From positions 1 to 34,250 of the forward strand of contig JAGTXK010000191.1 in assembly GCA_019096195.1 (NCBI GenBank): 34,250 bases of DNA, given 5' to 3'. Shown piece after piece: positions 1 to 10,520 of this stretch; position 1 is the stretch's first letter, and every line of letters starts with the position of its first letter. This DNA is from Boletus sp. NGJ (lineage: Eukaryota; Basidiomycota; Agaricomycetes; Boletales; Boletaceae). The notes beneath the pieces were generated by a model that did no database searches, had not been told where the DNA came from, and worked only from the letters and a program-made list of their open reading frames with translations. A program made the position numbers and the translations under genes.

Positions 1-1
1 T

Positions 2-986
2 ATCATCTCTCTCTCCTCTCATGGGCTTTCCTCTAGGAAAATCTCTGCCCAAGCTGGCCTAGGGAAGTCTACAGTATGCCAAGTGCTTCAGGAACTCCAG
101 CCAGAGAAGACTAGGCTTCTTGGTGGCTGTTCTTCCAAGCTTACCTCTACCAATAAAAGAGCTATTGTCCAGCAAATTATTACTGGCAAGGCCAGGAATG
201 CTGTTCATGCTGCCCAATACATCAATACCATTATTGATACCCCTGTCTGTCCTCAGACTGTTAGAAATACTCTCAAGGAAGCCTCCTTAAAGGCTGTGGT
301 AAAGAAGAAAAAGCCACTGCTTTCTAGTGGTCACAAGAAAAGAAGATTAGCCTTTGCTCTCAAGTACCAGCATTGGACTGTGGAGGACTGGAAGAGAGTT
401 ATATGGTCAGATGAGACCAAGATCAATAGGATTGGGTCAGATGGGCAAGAGTATGTATGGAAAAAGAAAGAAGAGGGGCTAATTGCTAGAGAGGTCCAAG
501 GCACAGTTAAGTTTGGAGGAGGTTCACTGATGGTATGGGGCTGCATAGGGTGGAATGGAGTGGGAATTTTGAGTGAGGTGGAGGGGAGAATGGATGCTGA
601 ACAGTATGTGGCCATATTGGAGCAGGGGTTGCTGCAAAGCATGGAGGAATCTGGAATTCCAGAAGATGACATTATCTTTCAACAAGATAATAATCCCAAG
701 CATACCTCTAAAAGAGCCCAAAGATGGTTTGAAGAGCAAGAAATCAAGCTTCTGGACTGGCCTGCACAATCTCCAGACCTTAATCCCATTGAACATACTT
801 GGAATCACCTGAAGAGATGCCTCTCAGGTTATGAAAATGCTCCTACAGGTGTTCATCAATTGTGGGAAAGAGTAGTGGAGTAGTGGGGAAAGATTGATGA
901 GGAACAGTGTCAGAAATGGATAGAAAGTATGCCTAGAAGGATTGAAGCAGTTATCAAGGCCAAAGGAGCTCATACCAAGTACTAGA
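2..986 (+). pseudogene. Tc1/mariner DDE transposase, 5' partial, one internal stop
   Basis: Transposase that would cut and paste its own element at TA sites in the nucleus. The frame is open from the window edge, so the start is missing. An N-terminal helix-turn-helix (SRKISAQAGLGKSTVCQVLQ) is followed by a Transposase_3-type linker and the DDE domain. The first Asp is in VIWSDETKI, the second in FQQDNNPKHTSK and the Glu in SPDLNPIEHTWNHL. There are 34 residues between the last two acids, giving the DD34E signature of Tc1. The first clear ATG is at 83. A TAG at 881-883 interrupts the frame, which then continues coherently (KIDEEQCQKWIESMPRRIE) to a final TAG at 984-986. The catalytic triad survives, so only the last ~34 codons are cut off. 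A single late stop suggests a fairly young copy. Confidence 0.9.
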
Positions 987-1181
987 TACCTAGATAAATT
1001 TAGAGTCAAAAAACTGTCTGAATGAGTCATTTATTTTGAAATGGCTTTCCAGTTTATCAATTCTTATTCATATGTCTTAAAACCTTGATGGATAGAAAGC
1101 CAAGGGTCAGTGCTTTATTTCATACACCTATATGTTAGGGTAAGGATTAGGAGTTATTTGAGAATAACGCGTTTAGTAAAA

Positions 1182-1217
1182 CATGACCAAACATGTGGAC
1201 AGTTTTTTGAGCCACTG
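1182..1217 (+). repeat. right terminal inverted repeat of the Tc1 element
   Basis: Read inward from the right, the end is CAGTGGCTCAAAAAACTGTC and onward, a typical Tc1-family terminus beginning CAGT. It abuts TA at 1218-1219. The partner left TIR is not in the window. Confidence 0.75.
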
Positions 1218-2163
1218 TATCTCATTCAGAATCATGGCACTGTCAGCTTCATGACTGCCCTACACATTTTTTTGGCTAAGCTAGGTTCACATGGGGATAC
1301 TTTCTAGCCCACCCTCCATGATCACTTTGACTGCTTCAGCAATGTCAGGATTGCTTTACATCCACTAGAACATTCATGTGACAGCAATATGGCCAGGATA
1401 CACTCTCATCTGGGGCATGCCAATGGATCTTGTAAACCTTCCACTGTAGCATGGTGAGACACTGTCCTTGTATGGGTCAATGAAGAGCAACAAAACAGAC
1501 AGGGATTTCATGGTAAGTCATACTAGTTCACCCAAATAAAAAAACTGACTGATATTTGCTTGCAGGACTTCATGCTGCTGAAGTTCATGTCATATTCCAA
1601 CTGCCATGTCATCTTGGTTTATCCCCTCACCCTCTTACATATATCTGCTGGTTCAAGCCACTATGCACATTCAACAAAAATGTCAAGATGTTTTGCTTTG
1701 GGTGATCAACACAGAATCATCTACCAAATGCAGTGGTTGTTCCAGTTACTCACCTTGTTCAACCTTGCCATCTGGTTCCCAGCTTCCCTAATGGCCTGGG
1801 GGCTGTGGACCCTTGCTGGATCCATGGGAATGTTATGATGGCTGCCAACACTTTCTACTTAAACAGGTACATTAATCTATGTACATTTGAACAGTATCAA
1901 GTTCATTGTGAGAACTAACTACCTAGTACCATAAATCATGACATTCCAGCAGGTCAATTGGCCTCTAGTTCGCTATGGTAGTCAACATAGAAACTTTGGT
2001 GATGGATGTGCCTATATACATGCTATCATACAGCCAAAAGGCTACTGTAGGTAATGTAGCTGAGTGAATGGTATTGCTGACAACATTGCTCAACATCAAC
2101 TATGTAATATGTGAACTGCTACAGTATTTTTCCCTTTTTCCTGATGTAAATGGTTGGTAATAG
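1218..2163. other. degenerate sequence, no supportable gene
   Basis: No long open frame and no convincing exon structure. On the minus strand around 1300-1430 there is a short coherent reading (YPGHIAVT, then SNPDIAEAVKVIMEGGLES) broken by several stops. This may be a relic of a coding repeat or the decayed downstream part of the Copia element. I could not assign it. I see no LTR matching the Copia remnant here. Confidence 0.4.
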
Positions 2164-2938
2164 TTACACAATATTGCCTTTGTATTGTACTAGGACTGTT
2201 TCTTGTCCTATGATCGGAGCATTGCCATTGGCAGTTTGTGTATTGTGAGGATGGGAGAATGGCTGATATTCAACAAAGTTGTTGATATTATTGGTGAAGT
2301 GGAATAAAGCTCCAGAATCAAGGAGGCATAAATCAGATATATCCTCAAAGTGTATGTCATGTGCTTTCTCTTTACCCTTAATACTGTGTTCATGGTTATC
2401 ACACAAGTCACACTAGGCATAAGAATGCAGAGAAGGAGTGTCCATTTTGGCACTATCTACAACAATGGACAAGATATAGTCTACATACTGTGGTGAGTAA
2501 AGCATTTGCTCATCAGTCTCTATGTTAGATAGAGGAGAAAGGATGTACTCATTATCATTACCCTCACTACCGTCAAAATCAAAGTAATCTTCATATGGAA
2601 GCTCATACATACTCTCCTTCTTCCACCTGCATTTCCTCTAGGAGTTCAGATCTCAGAGAGACACAATCCTCTGGATCAAAGTAATCTTCAACCAGTATTT
2701 CAATGATCTGTTCAAAATACTAAAGGAAGGAGCAGGAGGACAAAGCTCTGGGTGTAAAGATCTCCTTGAAAGGAGGGGCATAGGAGATGGGGGCAACCAT
2801 TGAGGTACCATGTGTGTCAGAAAGCTGGGAGAAACTGGAAGGGCATCTGATAGCAATGTTGAGCTGTGTGGTGAGTTCCTGATCATTATTAATGGGGTAA
2901 GAAGAGGTGCTATCTTCCTTATAAAAAGAAGAGTGCAC
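2164..2938 (-). pseudogene. Copia gag-pol junction with protease motif
   Basis: Fragmented reading on the minus strand. An acidic stretch (YEDYFDFDGSEGNDNEYILS) runs from 2610 and meets a TAG at 2413. It continues in the same frame into CDLCDNHEH and then LCLLDSGALFHFTNN near 2290-2330. The DSGA motif followed by HFT is the retropepsin active site of Copia Pol. The rest of Pol is not recognisable. The segment 2653-2938 reads as linker with frame changes. Inactive relic. Confidence 0.65.
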
Positions 2939-3048
2939 ATGGTGGTGTTTCTTGGCCCATGTGTAGGATTTCTATATGATACAAATGGTAGTACACTGAT
3001 TACATAATTACATCGGACTGTACTGTTCTTTTTTCGTATGCTATACAC

Positions 3049-3190
3049 CTCAGTAACTATCTACTACGGTGACTGAGGTGAGCTATACTAATCATTAGCT
3101 ACACTTTTACTAACATTACCTTAGTCCTACTGTGTTCAATAGGTAATGACCCACTCAGTAACTGTCTACTACAGTGACTAAGTTCTACTA
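3049..3190. repeat. 105-bp spaced direct repeat inside the Copia relic
   Basis: CTCAGTAACTATCTACTACG near 3050 recurs as CTCAGTAACTGTCTACTACA near 3154, a spacing of 105 bp. TTCAATA-type tails also repeat downstream. One of the two differences visible here is a CpG loss. It looks like a local tandem duplication within degenerate gag sequence. Confidence 0.55.
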
Positions 3191-3193
3191 TGT

Positions 3194-4104
3194 TCAATAC
3201 CATTTGGCAACAGACTCAAAATAGCAAATAGTCTTGCATGTAGAGACAACCCCAATGTGGTGAGCATAGTCAACAGTCTCAACAGTCTGTGTGAATGTAG
3301 GTGGGCCATAGTGGGCCACACTAGGGGTGTGTGTGAGCTGACAAGGATTGGTGGCAGGTGAGATGAAGATGGAGAATACTGGGTCAATTACTGGAGCATC
3401 CAGAAAGGAGGTGGCAGTGAAGGCAAAGGAGGCAGTGGTGAAAGAATTGTTAGGGTGTCTTATGATGCTGCTTCTGTTTATTGAGGGCAGCCTGAGAGCA
3501 GCCACCCCAACACTATTTCTTCTTCTCCCTCTGATCCTGGTTTGAGGATGAACCCTGCTACTATGAGCCATAGGGCTGCTGCTGCTGGGACTGGAACTGA
3601 GGGTCCTTACCTTTGCGCTTAACAGTGCTGATTTTGTGGGCAGCATGAGTGTTCACCTTGTGGTGATTCACATGCTGTTGCCATGCCATTGTGGCCATGT
3701 GCTTAAGTTTGGAGATTGGGGGCATGCCATCTGATGTGCTGGTAGAAGTGCCAGAGATGACAATGGTGCCAGATTTGGACATGTTGAGGATCTGGGCAAG
3801 GACATCCATGTAGGGAGGGAGCTTAGACAGGATTATCAGAGCTTGGACAGGTGCAGAGATTGGATACTTGAATTCTGAAAGAGGCATGAAGTGCTATGGT
3901 CAACTTTGCAAAAAAGGGTGCCAGATGGTTGTTCTCCAGAATGGTGATGTCCATCATCACTTTAAATTCTGTATAAATGGAGGCGATGAAGGGGGTGGAA
4001 AACTGTTTCTCCAATCTGCTCCATACATTGTAAGCATAGGTCTTACTAGCATATTGGTTGTGGAGGTTGGTGTTCAGCTTCAGAAGAAGGTACCTGAGGG
4101 TATG
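3194..4104 (-). pseudogene. Copia gag (UBN2 family), central and C-terminal part
   Basis: Continuation of the Gag at 10516-10724. The frame opens with TLRYLLLKLNTNLHNQY and has the UBN2 hallmarks VWSRLEKQF and IYTEFKVMMD. It then shifts frame near 3860-3890 and continues as VQALIILSKLPPYMDVLAQI and ISTVKRKGKDPQFQ before a Gln-rich tail and a stop at 3561. A further +1 reading to 3194 keeps a Pro/Ser-rich composition but no motif. At least one frameshift and the Gypsy insertion separate this from a working gene. Confidence 0.7.
4100..4104. repeat. target-site duplication GTATG, left copy
   Basis: Five bases directly outside the left LTR, identical to 10516-10520. Five bp is the usual Ty3/Gypsy duplication length. 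Removing one copy restores the Copia gag frame. Confidence 0.92.
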
Positions 4105-4584
4105 TGTTATGATCCCTTTTGGAAACCAAACCACAAGGCTCGAATGTCTCGCAGGCTACACAAGTCCTGGCTTAGCGAATAAGGTGGGGAGTCGTAGGCC
4201 ATCCTATTCCTAACCCTATGATGACCAAAGGCCAAAGCTAATAGGTTGTTGGAGGAAGAGAACAAGTGGATTAGACTGGGGATACCAGTCGTCAAAGTGC
4301 TACTTTATATATATAAGGAGAGTGTGCACAGACCAAGCAGTGTGTGTGATAAATTACTAGGTATAGTAAGACGGAGATTAAATGGGCTGTGTGAGAAGAG
4401 TGGAAATTAAAGAGGCGTGGATCACATGAGGTGTGATGTCATATGATGTCATAGGTTCTAGACCTATCATGTGATGTGTTTCCACGGTCACGTGTACAGT
4501 CACATGACTTATGAAGAAGAGAGTTGAAGAAAATGAAACATAAGTGTCTGATTGAAAAGTTTGAAAATTTCCTATATTATAACA
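4105..4584 (-). repeat. 3' LTR of the Gypsy element (480 bp)
   Basis: Downstream LTR for the minus-strand element with the same TGTTAT/ATAACA ends. It is the CpG-depleted partner of 10033-10515. All nine CpG differences are losses here. Confidence 0.95.
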
Positions 4585-4597
4585 CTACCCCCTCTTT
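4585..4597 (-). other. polypurine tract of the Gypsy element
   Basis: On the minus strand AAAGAGGGGGTAG abuts the 3' LTR. This is the position and composition expected for the plus-strand primer of reverse transcription. The pol stop codon lies at its upstream edge. Confidence 0.85.
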
Positions 4598-7500
4598 AAG
4601 ACTTGAATTCCAGGCAAGTTGTTGTTTGTTCAGTTTCGGTAAAGTTTTCATAAGGACTGAATAAAGAAGCGAATGCTGAAATAGATAAACCACGAAGCTT
4701 GCGTGGTGCGGAAGGGTTAAGACAATGGAAATCCTTTACTGCATCTGGTGCAGTGATGCAAATTTCATCAGATTCCCAAGTGCGATCGGTTTCATCGTAA
4801 CCCTTCCAATGAACCAGATATTCTAGTTTGCCTTTCTTCATCCTGGAAGTGGCAATGAAATCAACTTCGAATTGCTCTTCTCCCTCTTCGTCAATCTCTA
4901 TTGTGTCGGGTTGGAATTTAGGCTGTCCAGGCAGCATTTCTTTGTATGGTTTGACGCAAGAGATGTTCACAGTTGGGTGAATGTGAACAGAATTCGGGAG
5001 TTTAAGCATTACAGCGTTAGGAAGGATCCGAGTGATAGCGTAGGGACCGATCCATTTTTGAGTAAGCTTTTTTGCCGTATATGGAAGTTTTAATTTATCT
5101 GTGGACAGCCAGACGTGCTGACCAATAGAATATTCAGGTGTGGTTGATCGTTTTTTATCAGAAGAGGTGATCATCCTCTCTTGTGTAGCTTCCAGTGCTT
5201 CTTCAATATCCTTATGATTACACCCAATTTCTTTCGCAAAACCTGTGAGATTCCCTTCGAAACCCATACGCGGTATGTAGTTTCGTGTTACTTTGAAAGG
5301 AATTTCACCGGTAGCCATGGTTATGGTATTGTTGTGTGAGAATTGGGCTAACTTTAGCCATTCGACCCAGTCGTTTTGCTTCTTTCCAGCATACATGCAG
5401 AGATACTGCTCGAGATCTCTGTTAACACGCTCAGTTTGTCCGTCCATTTGTGGATGATATGCTGTAGAGATTTTTTGTTTTATTCCAAGAAGCTTGCAAA
5501 GCTCTTGTGTGAAGGCGGAAACGAACTGTGGTCCTCAATCTGATACGAGAGTAGAAGGAAGTCCATGTGTTGACCAGACATGGTCTCTAAATAAAATGGC
5601 AAGATCCTTCAAAGAACATGTATCGTAAGTAGATATGGAAATAACTTCTTTAGAAAATCTGTCCACAACAACGCAAATGGCAGTAAAGGATTGTGATGGA
5701 GGTAGATCTGTGATAAAGTCTACCGATAAATCTTCCCATGGTCTTTTGGCCGTGGGTAGAGGAATAACTTTTCCTGCCGGTGCATTTTACTTACCCTTCA
5801 TGAGGGCGCACACTTGGCAGTGATCTACGTAATTTTTTACATCCTTTGTGACTCCTGGCCACGAGAAATATCGAGAAAGAGTGTATATAGTTTTGGAATG
5901 ACCGCTGTGTCCTGCAATGGGCGAGTCATGACATAAGGTAATGATTTCTGTACATAAAGGTTCGGGAACGAATATTTGGTCTTTTTCATTTTTGAATAGA
6001 TTAAGTTCGGAATAGAAAAGGAAATTGTTAATGGCATCTATGTCATATTTTTTAGATTCTTTTTGTATTTTTGTTATAAAGTCTGAAGATAGAGAAACAT
6101 GGTTTATAAAAATAGAAGGAGGGAGAACTGTGACATTTTGATTGTGATCTTGTACTGTTTCACTGTGATCGGGTCTTCTGGAAAGAGTGTCGGCTCTTCC
6201 ATTTGAAGAACCTGGTTTGTAAACAAAAGAATAATTAAATTCTTGGAGAAGCGCATGCCAACGTGCTTGACGTCCACTAAGTGTTTGAGGCTTCTTCCAA
6301 TACTCTAAATTTTTGTGGTTGGTCCAGATTTCAAATCTTTCTCGACTGATTAGATAGTGGCACCATTCTTCTAGGGTGCGGATTACTGCTAGCAGTTCCT
6401 TGTCGTAAATCAGATAATTGCACTCTGCGCTGTCAAAGGAGTGAGAGATAAAGGCGACTGGTCGCCAATTACCATCGTTACATAGAGTAGAGAGCACTGC
6501 TCCCGTGGCGATGTCTGAGGCATCGGTCTCCATGCACATTTCTTGATCGCAGTTTGGATACGCAAGAAGTGGCGCTTCCGTAAATTTTCTTTTTAGGTTA
6601 GAGAACACTTCTTGTTGTTCTGGACCCCATTTGAACGGAACATCTTTCTTGGTAAGATGGATTAAGGGTTGAGCTATTTGTGCGAAGCCTTCTATGAATC
6701 GTCTATAATAATTACAAAGTCCAAGGAAGCCTTGGAGTTGTTTCAATCAAGTAGGTGCTGGCCAATCCATGATCCCAGCTACTTTCTTCGACTGCATCTC
6801 TACCCCCTCTTTAGATACGACCATTCCTAAAAAGTCCACTTTTTTTGCCGAGAAGGTACACTTTTCTGGTTTTACGTAAAGGTCATTCTCGCGTAAGTGG
6901 CGTAGAACTTCCTTTACAACTTCTTTGTGTTGTTCTTTTGTCTTTTTTGATGTAAATATCATGACGTCGTTGATGTAGATGATGACTACAGCATACATGT
7001 CGTTAAATATGTCATTCATCATAGTTTGGAACATGGGGGGAGAGTTTGTAAGTCCGAAATACATAACAGTAGGCTCGTATGCTCCGATAGGGGTGACAAA
7101 GGCTGCTTTCCATTCGTCGCCTTCTTTGATATGGACATTGTTATATCCCCATCGAAGGTCCATAGCTGTAAATAGGTCCGTGTTTTTGAGTCGATCAATT
7201 AATTGCGGGATGAGAGGGAGTGGATAGGAATTCTTGATGGTTCCTTCATTTAAATATCGATAGTCCATGACCATTCATTTTTTACCGTCCTTTTTTGGAA
7301 TAAAGAAGACGGGGGATGTGTGTGGAGATTTTGAGGGTTTGACGTAACCCTTCTTGGTTTCCTTTTCAATAAACATTCTGACTTCTTCCATCTCAATGTC
7401 CGAAAGGGGAATAACGTGTCCTTTCTTTGAATGAAGTCTTCTTTGAGATCGATTGCGTGATCCCAATGTTTTCATAAGGGCATTCTTTGAGATTCTTTCT

Positions 7501-8277
7501 CCAAAAAGACATCTAGAAATTCATGATAAGTTAATGGAACTTTTTCTTTTAGTCCTTCTTCTATAGTACGAAGTTGAACCGGTTCGTAAGAAGAAGTGGG
7601 TCCTAGGCCCATAATTTTACAGTACGAAGTGCAGTGGGGAAAAGTAATTGTCTGTTTTACCCAATCAATGTCAGGGTTGTGGCGATACAGCCAGTCATAA
7701 CCGATGATCATCCAATGGGTTCCTAGTTTAGATATGTAAGCATCTATTACTTCATAATGTCCTTCGATTTCCACCATCAGTGTTACCGCGTGACAGATTG
7801 GTCCGATAGCTTCTTCCGAACTGTCAGCGTTATGTATCTTTATGGGGTTATCAATAGTATAGAAGGGAATTCCATGTCTTTTAATGTAGTCCTGATCAAT
7901 AAAAGTATGCGACGCTCCCGAATCCAGGAGGGACTGAAAATGGTAACGTGATCACTGGCCATTGACGTTGCACGATACTATGGTTTCGAGGGAGAATTCT
8001 CCACCATAGGAAAGTGTGGATGCTTGGTTCAATGTAACCTTTGTGGGTTTATAGATATTCGATATTTTTTGTTGTTTTACAAGGGAATTAAGTACACTTA
8101 AGTCTGGTGCCATGCTCAATTGAGATGCCCTCATGGATTTCATTGATAAATTATGTAGAACAGAAGAAAGATCTGAGATAGGAAAGTCGCTACTGGTACA
8201 TGTTGTAAGAGAAGAAAGAGAAGAAAATTGTTTGTGCCGCTGAGTTCCCTCTTCACTCATTGGCACTGTCCATTTAA
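4596..8277 (-). pseudogene. Gypsy Pol: protease, RT, RNase H, integrase, chromodomain
   Basis: Polyprotein for reverse transcription and integration, in the -1 frame to Gag. Domains in order: aspartic protease (LLDSGASHTFID, ~7910); RT ([32 protein letters not shown]); RNase H (METDASDIATGAVLS, YDKELLAVI); zinc-binding (HSGHSKTIYTLSRYFSWPGV ... HCQVCA) and catalytic integrase (DLSVDFITDLPPS, HPQMDGQTERVNRDLEQYL); C-terminal chromodomain (EYLVHWKGYDETDRTWE, ~4800), which targets insertion to modified histones in related elements. In-frame stops: TGA at 7952, 7472, 7275, 6747 and 5535, TAA at 5787 (low coordinates). There is also a one-base frameshift near 7435. Most TGAs sit where the family has Arg (for example VSD*GPQF for SDRGPQF). 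The RT box is YIND, not YIDD, so the polymerase would be dead even without the stops. Confidence 0.92.
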
Positions 8278-9420
8278 AGCCTGAGCAGCTCTGGCTTTGG
8301 CCTTTACCTCAAATTTGTCTCTGTAATACGCTTCTGCCTCATCAGAAATGTATGCCCTTGATGCTACACTTGGTACCATTGTAGCTATGGGAGGTTGCGG
8401 GAGTGGTCGTTGTGCGTATTGACGAGATTGGGATTCGTTAAAAAACGAGGGATACTCATGTTCTCCCTGTGATTGCTCGACGTACGAGCCTTGATTCCAA
8501 TCCCATATTTGTCTCTGCATAGGTGGACGACCAGTCTGTTTGAATGGATTTGTTGGGCAGTTTGGCTTTATGTGGCCAGGTTTGCCACAATGGAAACAGG
8601 TCCTTGTTTCTTTTGAAGGTCCAGCCTGCTGGACTCCTATTTCCATGGGCGCACCGCGACCCGGTTGAGTGCCCACTGCTGTATATTGGGGGCGATATGA
8701 ATTGTGTGGGGGCTGCCCACGGGGAGGAGGAAACGACGATCGAGGTGGTTGAGTTCGGATGGGCGGTCTGCGTTCATTCACCATCTATTTGAACGCCCTT
8801 CCGATTACTCTGTAATTGATAACCAGATCCTCGTAGTCAAAGTTTCGAGCCGGACTATTTAATTGCAACCTTTCGTAAATTTTGAAGTCTACCACCTTCT
8901 TCAGTAGAACTTCTGCGTGATGGTCATCAATGTATGACTCTTTCCTCAGAATTTCGAATTTTTGTAGGAATAGGTCGATGGAATGACCATTTTGTTTTAA
9001 AGTCTCAAGTTTCCTCAAAGACTCGTGCGCTAATGTACCAATACAAAAGTGTGTCTTTATTTGTTCTTGCAACCTGTTCCATGTTGGCCATGCATTGGCT
9101 CCTTTTGCTGGCTGCATGACTCCGTTCGCGTCTGTCTTGATGGTCGCCTCTTCATCGAGATAGTGCTCCATTATAAGTTGAGCAAAACTTTCTGCCTTTC
9201 CCTCAAGGCGTGAGAGGACTGCGATGTCCACGATCTTGTTGTTTTTCCAGGTTTGCATGTCGACCCAGAGACGAAGCTTAATCCACCATGGGCGGAAAGT
9301 GGACCTTGTGCCATTCCATTTTCCAGGGTCAGCGATTTTCTTGGTGACATTGTCCTTATCGCGTTCCTGAGTAAGGTCAGCAAGTTTCTGTACCAGATCG
9401 TCAATGTTGATTCTAGACAT
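8257..9420 (-). pseudogene. Gypsy Gag with CCHC zinc knuckle, one internal TAG
   Basis: Structural protein that packages element RNA into cytoplasmic particles. The ATG at 9420 opens a 211-codon capsid-like region with a retrotrans_gag feel (WNGTRSTFRPWWIKLRLWVD, LQEQIKTHFCIG, IDLFLQKFEILRKESYIDD). A TAG at 8785-8787 interrupts it, and the same frame continues directly with a basic, Pro-rich segment and one zinc knuckle, CFHCGKPGHIKPNCP (C-X2-C-X4-H-X4-C), near 8553-8595. It ends with TGA at 8257-8259. The last codons overlap the pol frame by about 10 nt in the -1 direction, with a slippery heptamer at 8274-8280. Confidence 0.85.
8274..8280 (-). promoter_or_regulatory. candidate -1 ribosomal frameshift heptamer T_TTA_AAT
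   Basis: In the Gag frame the codons ...GCT TTA AAT GGA CAG... contain T_TTA_AAT, which fits X_XXY_YYZ. Fifteen nt downstream is the Gag TGA. Slipping back one base leads straight into the pol frame (WTVPMSEEG...). I did not find an obvious downstream hairpin or pseudoknot by eye. Confidence 0.55.
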
Positions 9421-10032
9421 ATCTGGGATTCGGTTTTAAGAAGGATTTTGGGCGGAGGTATGAACGGAAATATGTGATGTGATATAAGGCAAATGCGGAG
9501 GAGGGGCGGAGAGGTCTGACTTTGTTGGGGTTTCTGATGTAAGTTTTTCTTTTCCTTGGTCGGTCTTCTTTCAGGACCTTACTACCCAATATCTTACAAT
9601 CAGGTTCTGGGGTCCCTACTCCTTCGTAAGAGTCGAAATAGAGATCGTTGAAAATGGTGGGCAATCGGTGATGGGGGACCAGAGTATAACTGCTTTACTA
9701 CGAGCAGGCGTTACATGGAAGAAAGTCGAGGTAAATCTCCTTATTGTAACTTCGTGACGTCACAGGTAATCACAAGAACCTGGGTTCACTATCATAGAAC
9801 CAGTGTATGCTTAGATCGGCAACCACCTAAGAAGTGGGGCTAGTGCACTATGCCTGGTAGCAATGTTATCCTTATTTATGACGCCAGACGAGCGTATATT
9901 CAAGCGTTTCAGCAAGTGCTTTTCTTGTCACCGTCAAGTGGTGAATACTGCAGATGTCCCTTAAATGCTGGGCCCGTGTATAATCTCCTTAGCTCTGGAG
10001 TCCGAGCATTGTGTATGACAGTCTAATCCAAG
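9421..10032 (-). other. Gypsy 5' leader with primer-binding region
   Basis: About 610 nt between the 5' LTR and the gag ATG, with no supportable gene. The primer-binding site should start at the LTR edge, where the minus strand reads CTTGGATTAGACTGTC. The TGG after two bases fits a tRNA CCA end, but I do not recognise which tRNA primes it. Confidence 0.55.
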
Positions 10033-10515
10033 TGTTATGATCCCTTTCGGAAACCAAACCACAAGGCTCGAATGTCTCGCAGGCTACACAAGTCCTGGCT
10101 TAGCGAATAAGGTGGGGAGTCGTAGGCCGTCCTATTCCTAACCCTACGATGACCAAAGGCCAAAGCTAATAGGTTATTGGAGGAAGAGAACAAGTGGATT
10201 AGACTGGGGGTACCAGTCGTCAAAGTGCTACTTTATATACATAAGGAGAGTGCGCACATGGACCAAGCAGTGCGTGTGATAAATTACTAGGTATAGTAAG
10301 ACGGAGATTAATATGGGCTGTGTGAGAAGAGCGGAAATTAAAGAGGCGTGGATCACATGAGGTGTGACGTCATATGATGTCATAGGTTCTAGACCTATCA
10401 TGTGATGTGTTTCCACGGTCACGTGTACAGTCACGTGACTTATGAAGAAGAGAGTTGAAGAAAATGAAACGTAAATGTCTGCTTGAAAAGTTTGAAAATT
10501 TCCTATATTATAACA
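10033..10515 (-). repeat. 5' LTR of the Gypsy element (483 bp)
   Basis: Upstream LTR for the minus-strand element, ends TGTTAT/ATAACA. It differs from the other LTR by 14 substitutions and two small indels in my hand alignment. At nine of the substituted sites this copy keeps CpG where the other has TpG or CpA. Confidence 0.95.
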
Positions 10516-10520
10516 GTATG
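10516..10520. repeat. target-site duplication GTATG, right copy
   Basis: Five bases directly outside the right LTR, identical to 4100-4104. Confidence 0.92.

Larger units (their letters stand above)
1..1217 (+). mobile_element. Tc1/mariner element, left end outside window
   Basis: The 3' portion of a Tc1-like DNA transposon. It contains most of a transposase gene and a right terminal repeat that ends in ...GAGCCACTG at 1217, followed by the TA dinucleotide at 1218-1219 expected of a Tc1/mariner target duplication. The left terminus lies before base 1, so total length and left TIR cannot be judged. A second, inverted match to the terminal motif (GAGTCAAAAAACTGTC) lies near 1001-1017, just after the gene, which suggests an IR/DR-type internal repeat. 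Confidence 0.88.
4105..10515 (-). mobile_element. Ty3/Gypsy chromodomain LTR retrotransposon (chromovirus-like), full length
   Basis: A complete 6.4-kb element in minus orientation: 5' LTR 10033-10515, leader, gag, pol with protease, RT, RNase H, integrase and chromodomain, polypurine tract, 3' LTR 4105-4584. LTR ends are TGTTAT...ATAACA. The element is flanked by a perfect 5-bp duplication GTATG (4100-4104 and 10516-10520). It sits inside Copia gag, so it is the younger of the two. All domains are in the gag-PR-RT-RH-IN-chromodomain order of chromoviruses. Coding capacity is destroyed by seven in-frame stops and at least one frameshift, while the LTRs remain intact. Confidence 0.95.

Noticed and set aside
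1300-1430. minus-strand coding relic (YPGHIAVT...EGGLES)
   Set aside because: Too short and too interrupted to name a family. Kept only as a remark in the spacer entry.
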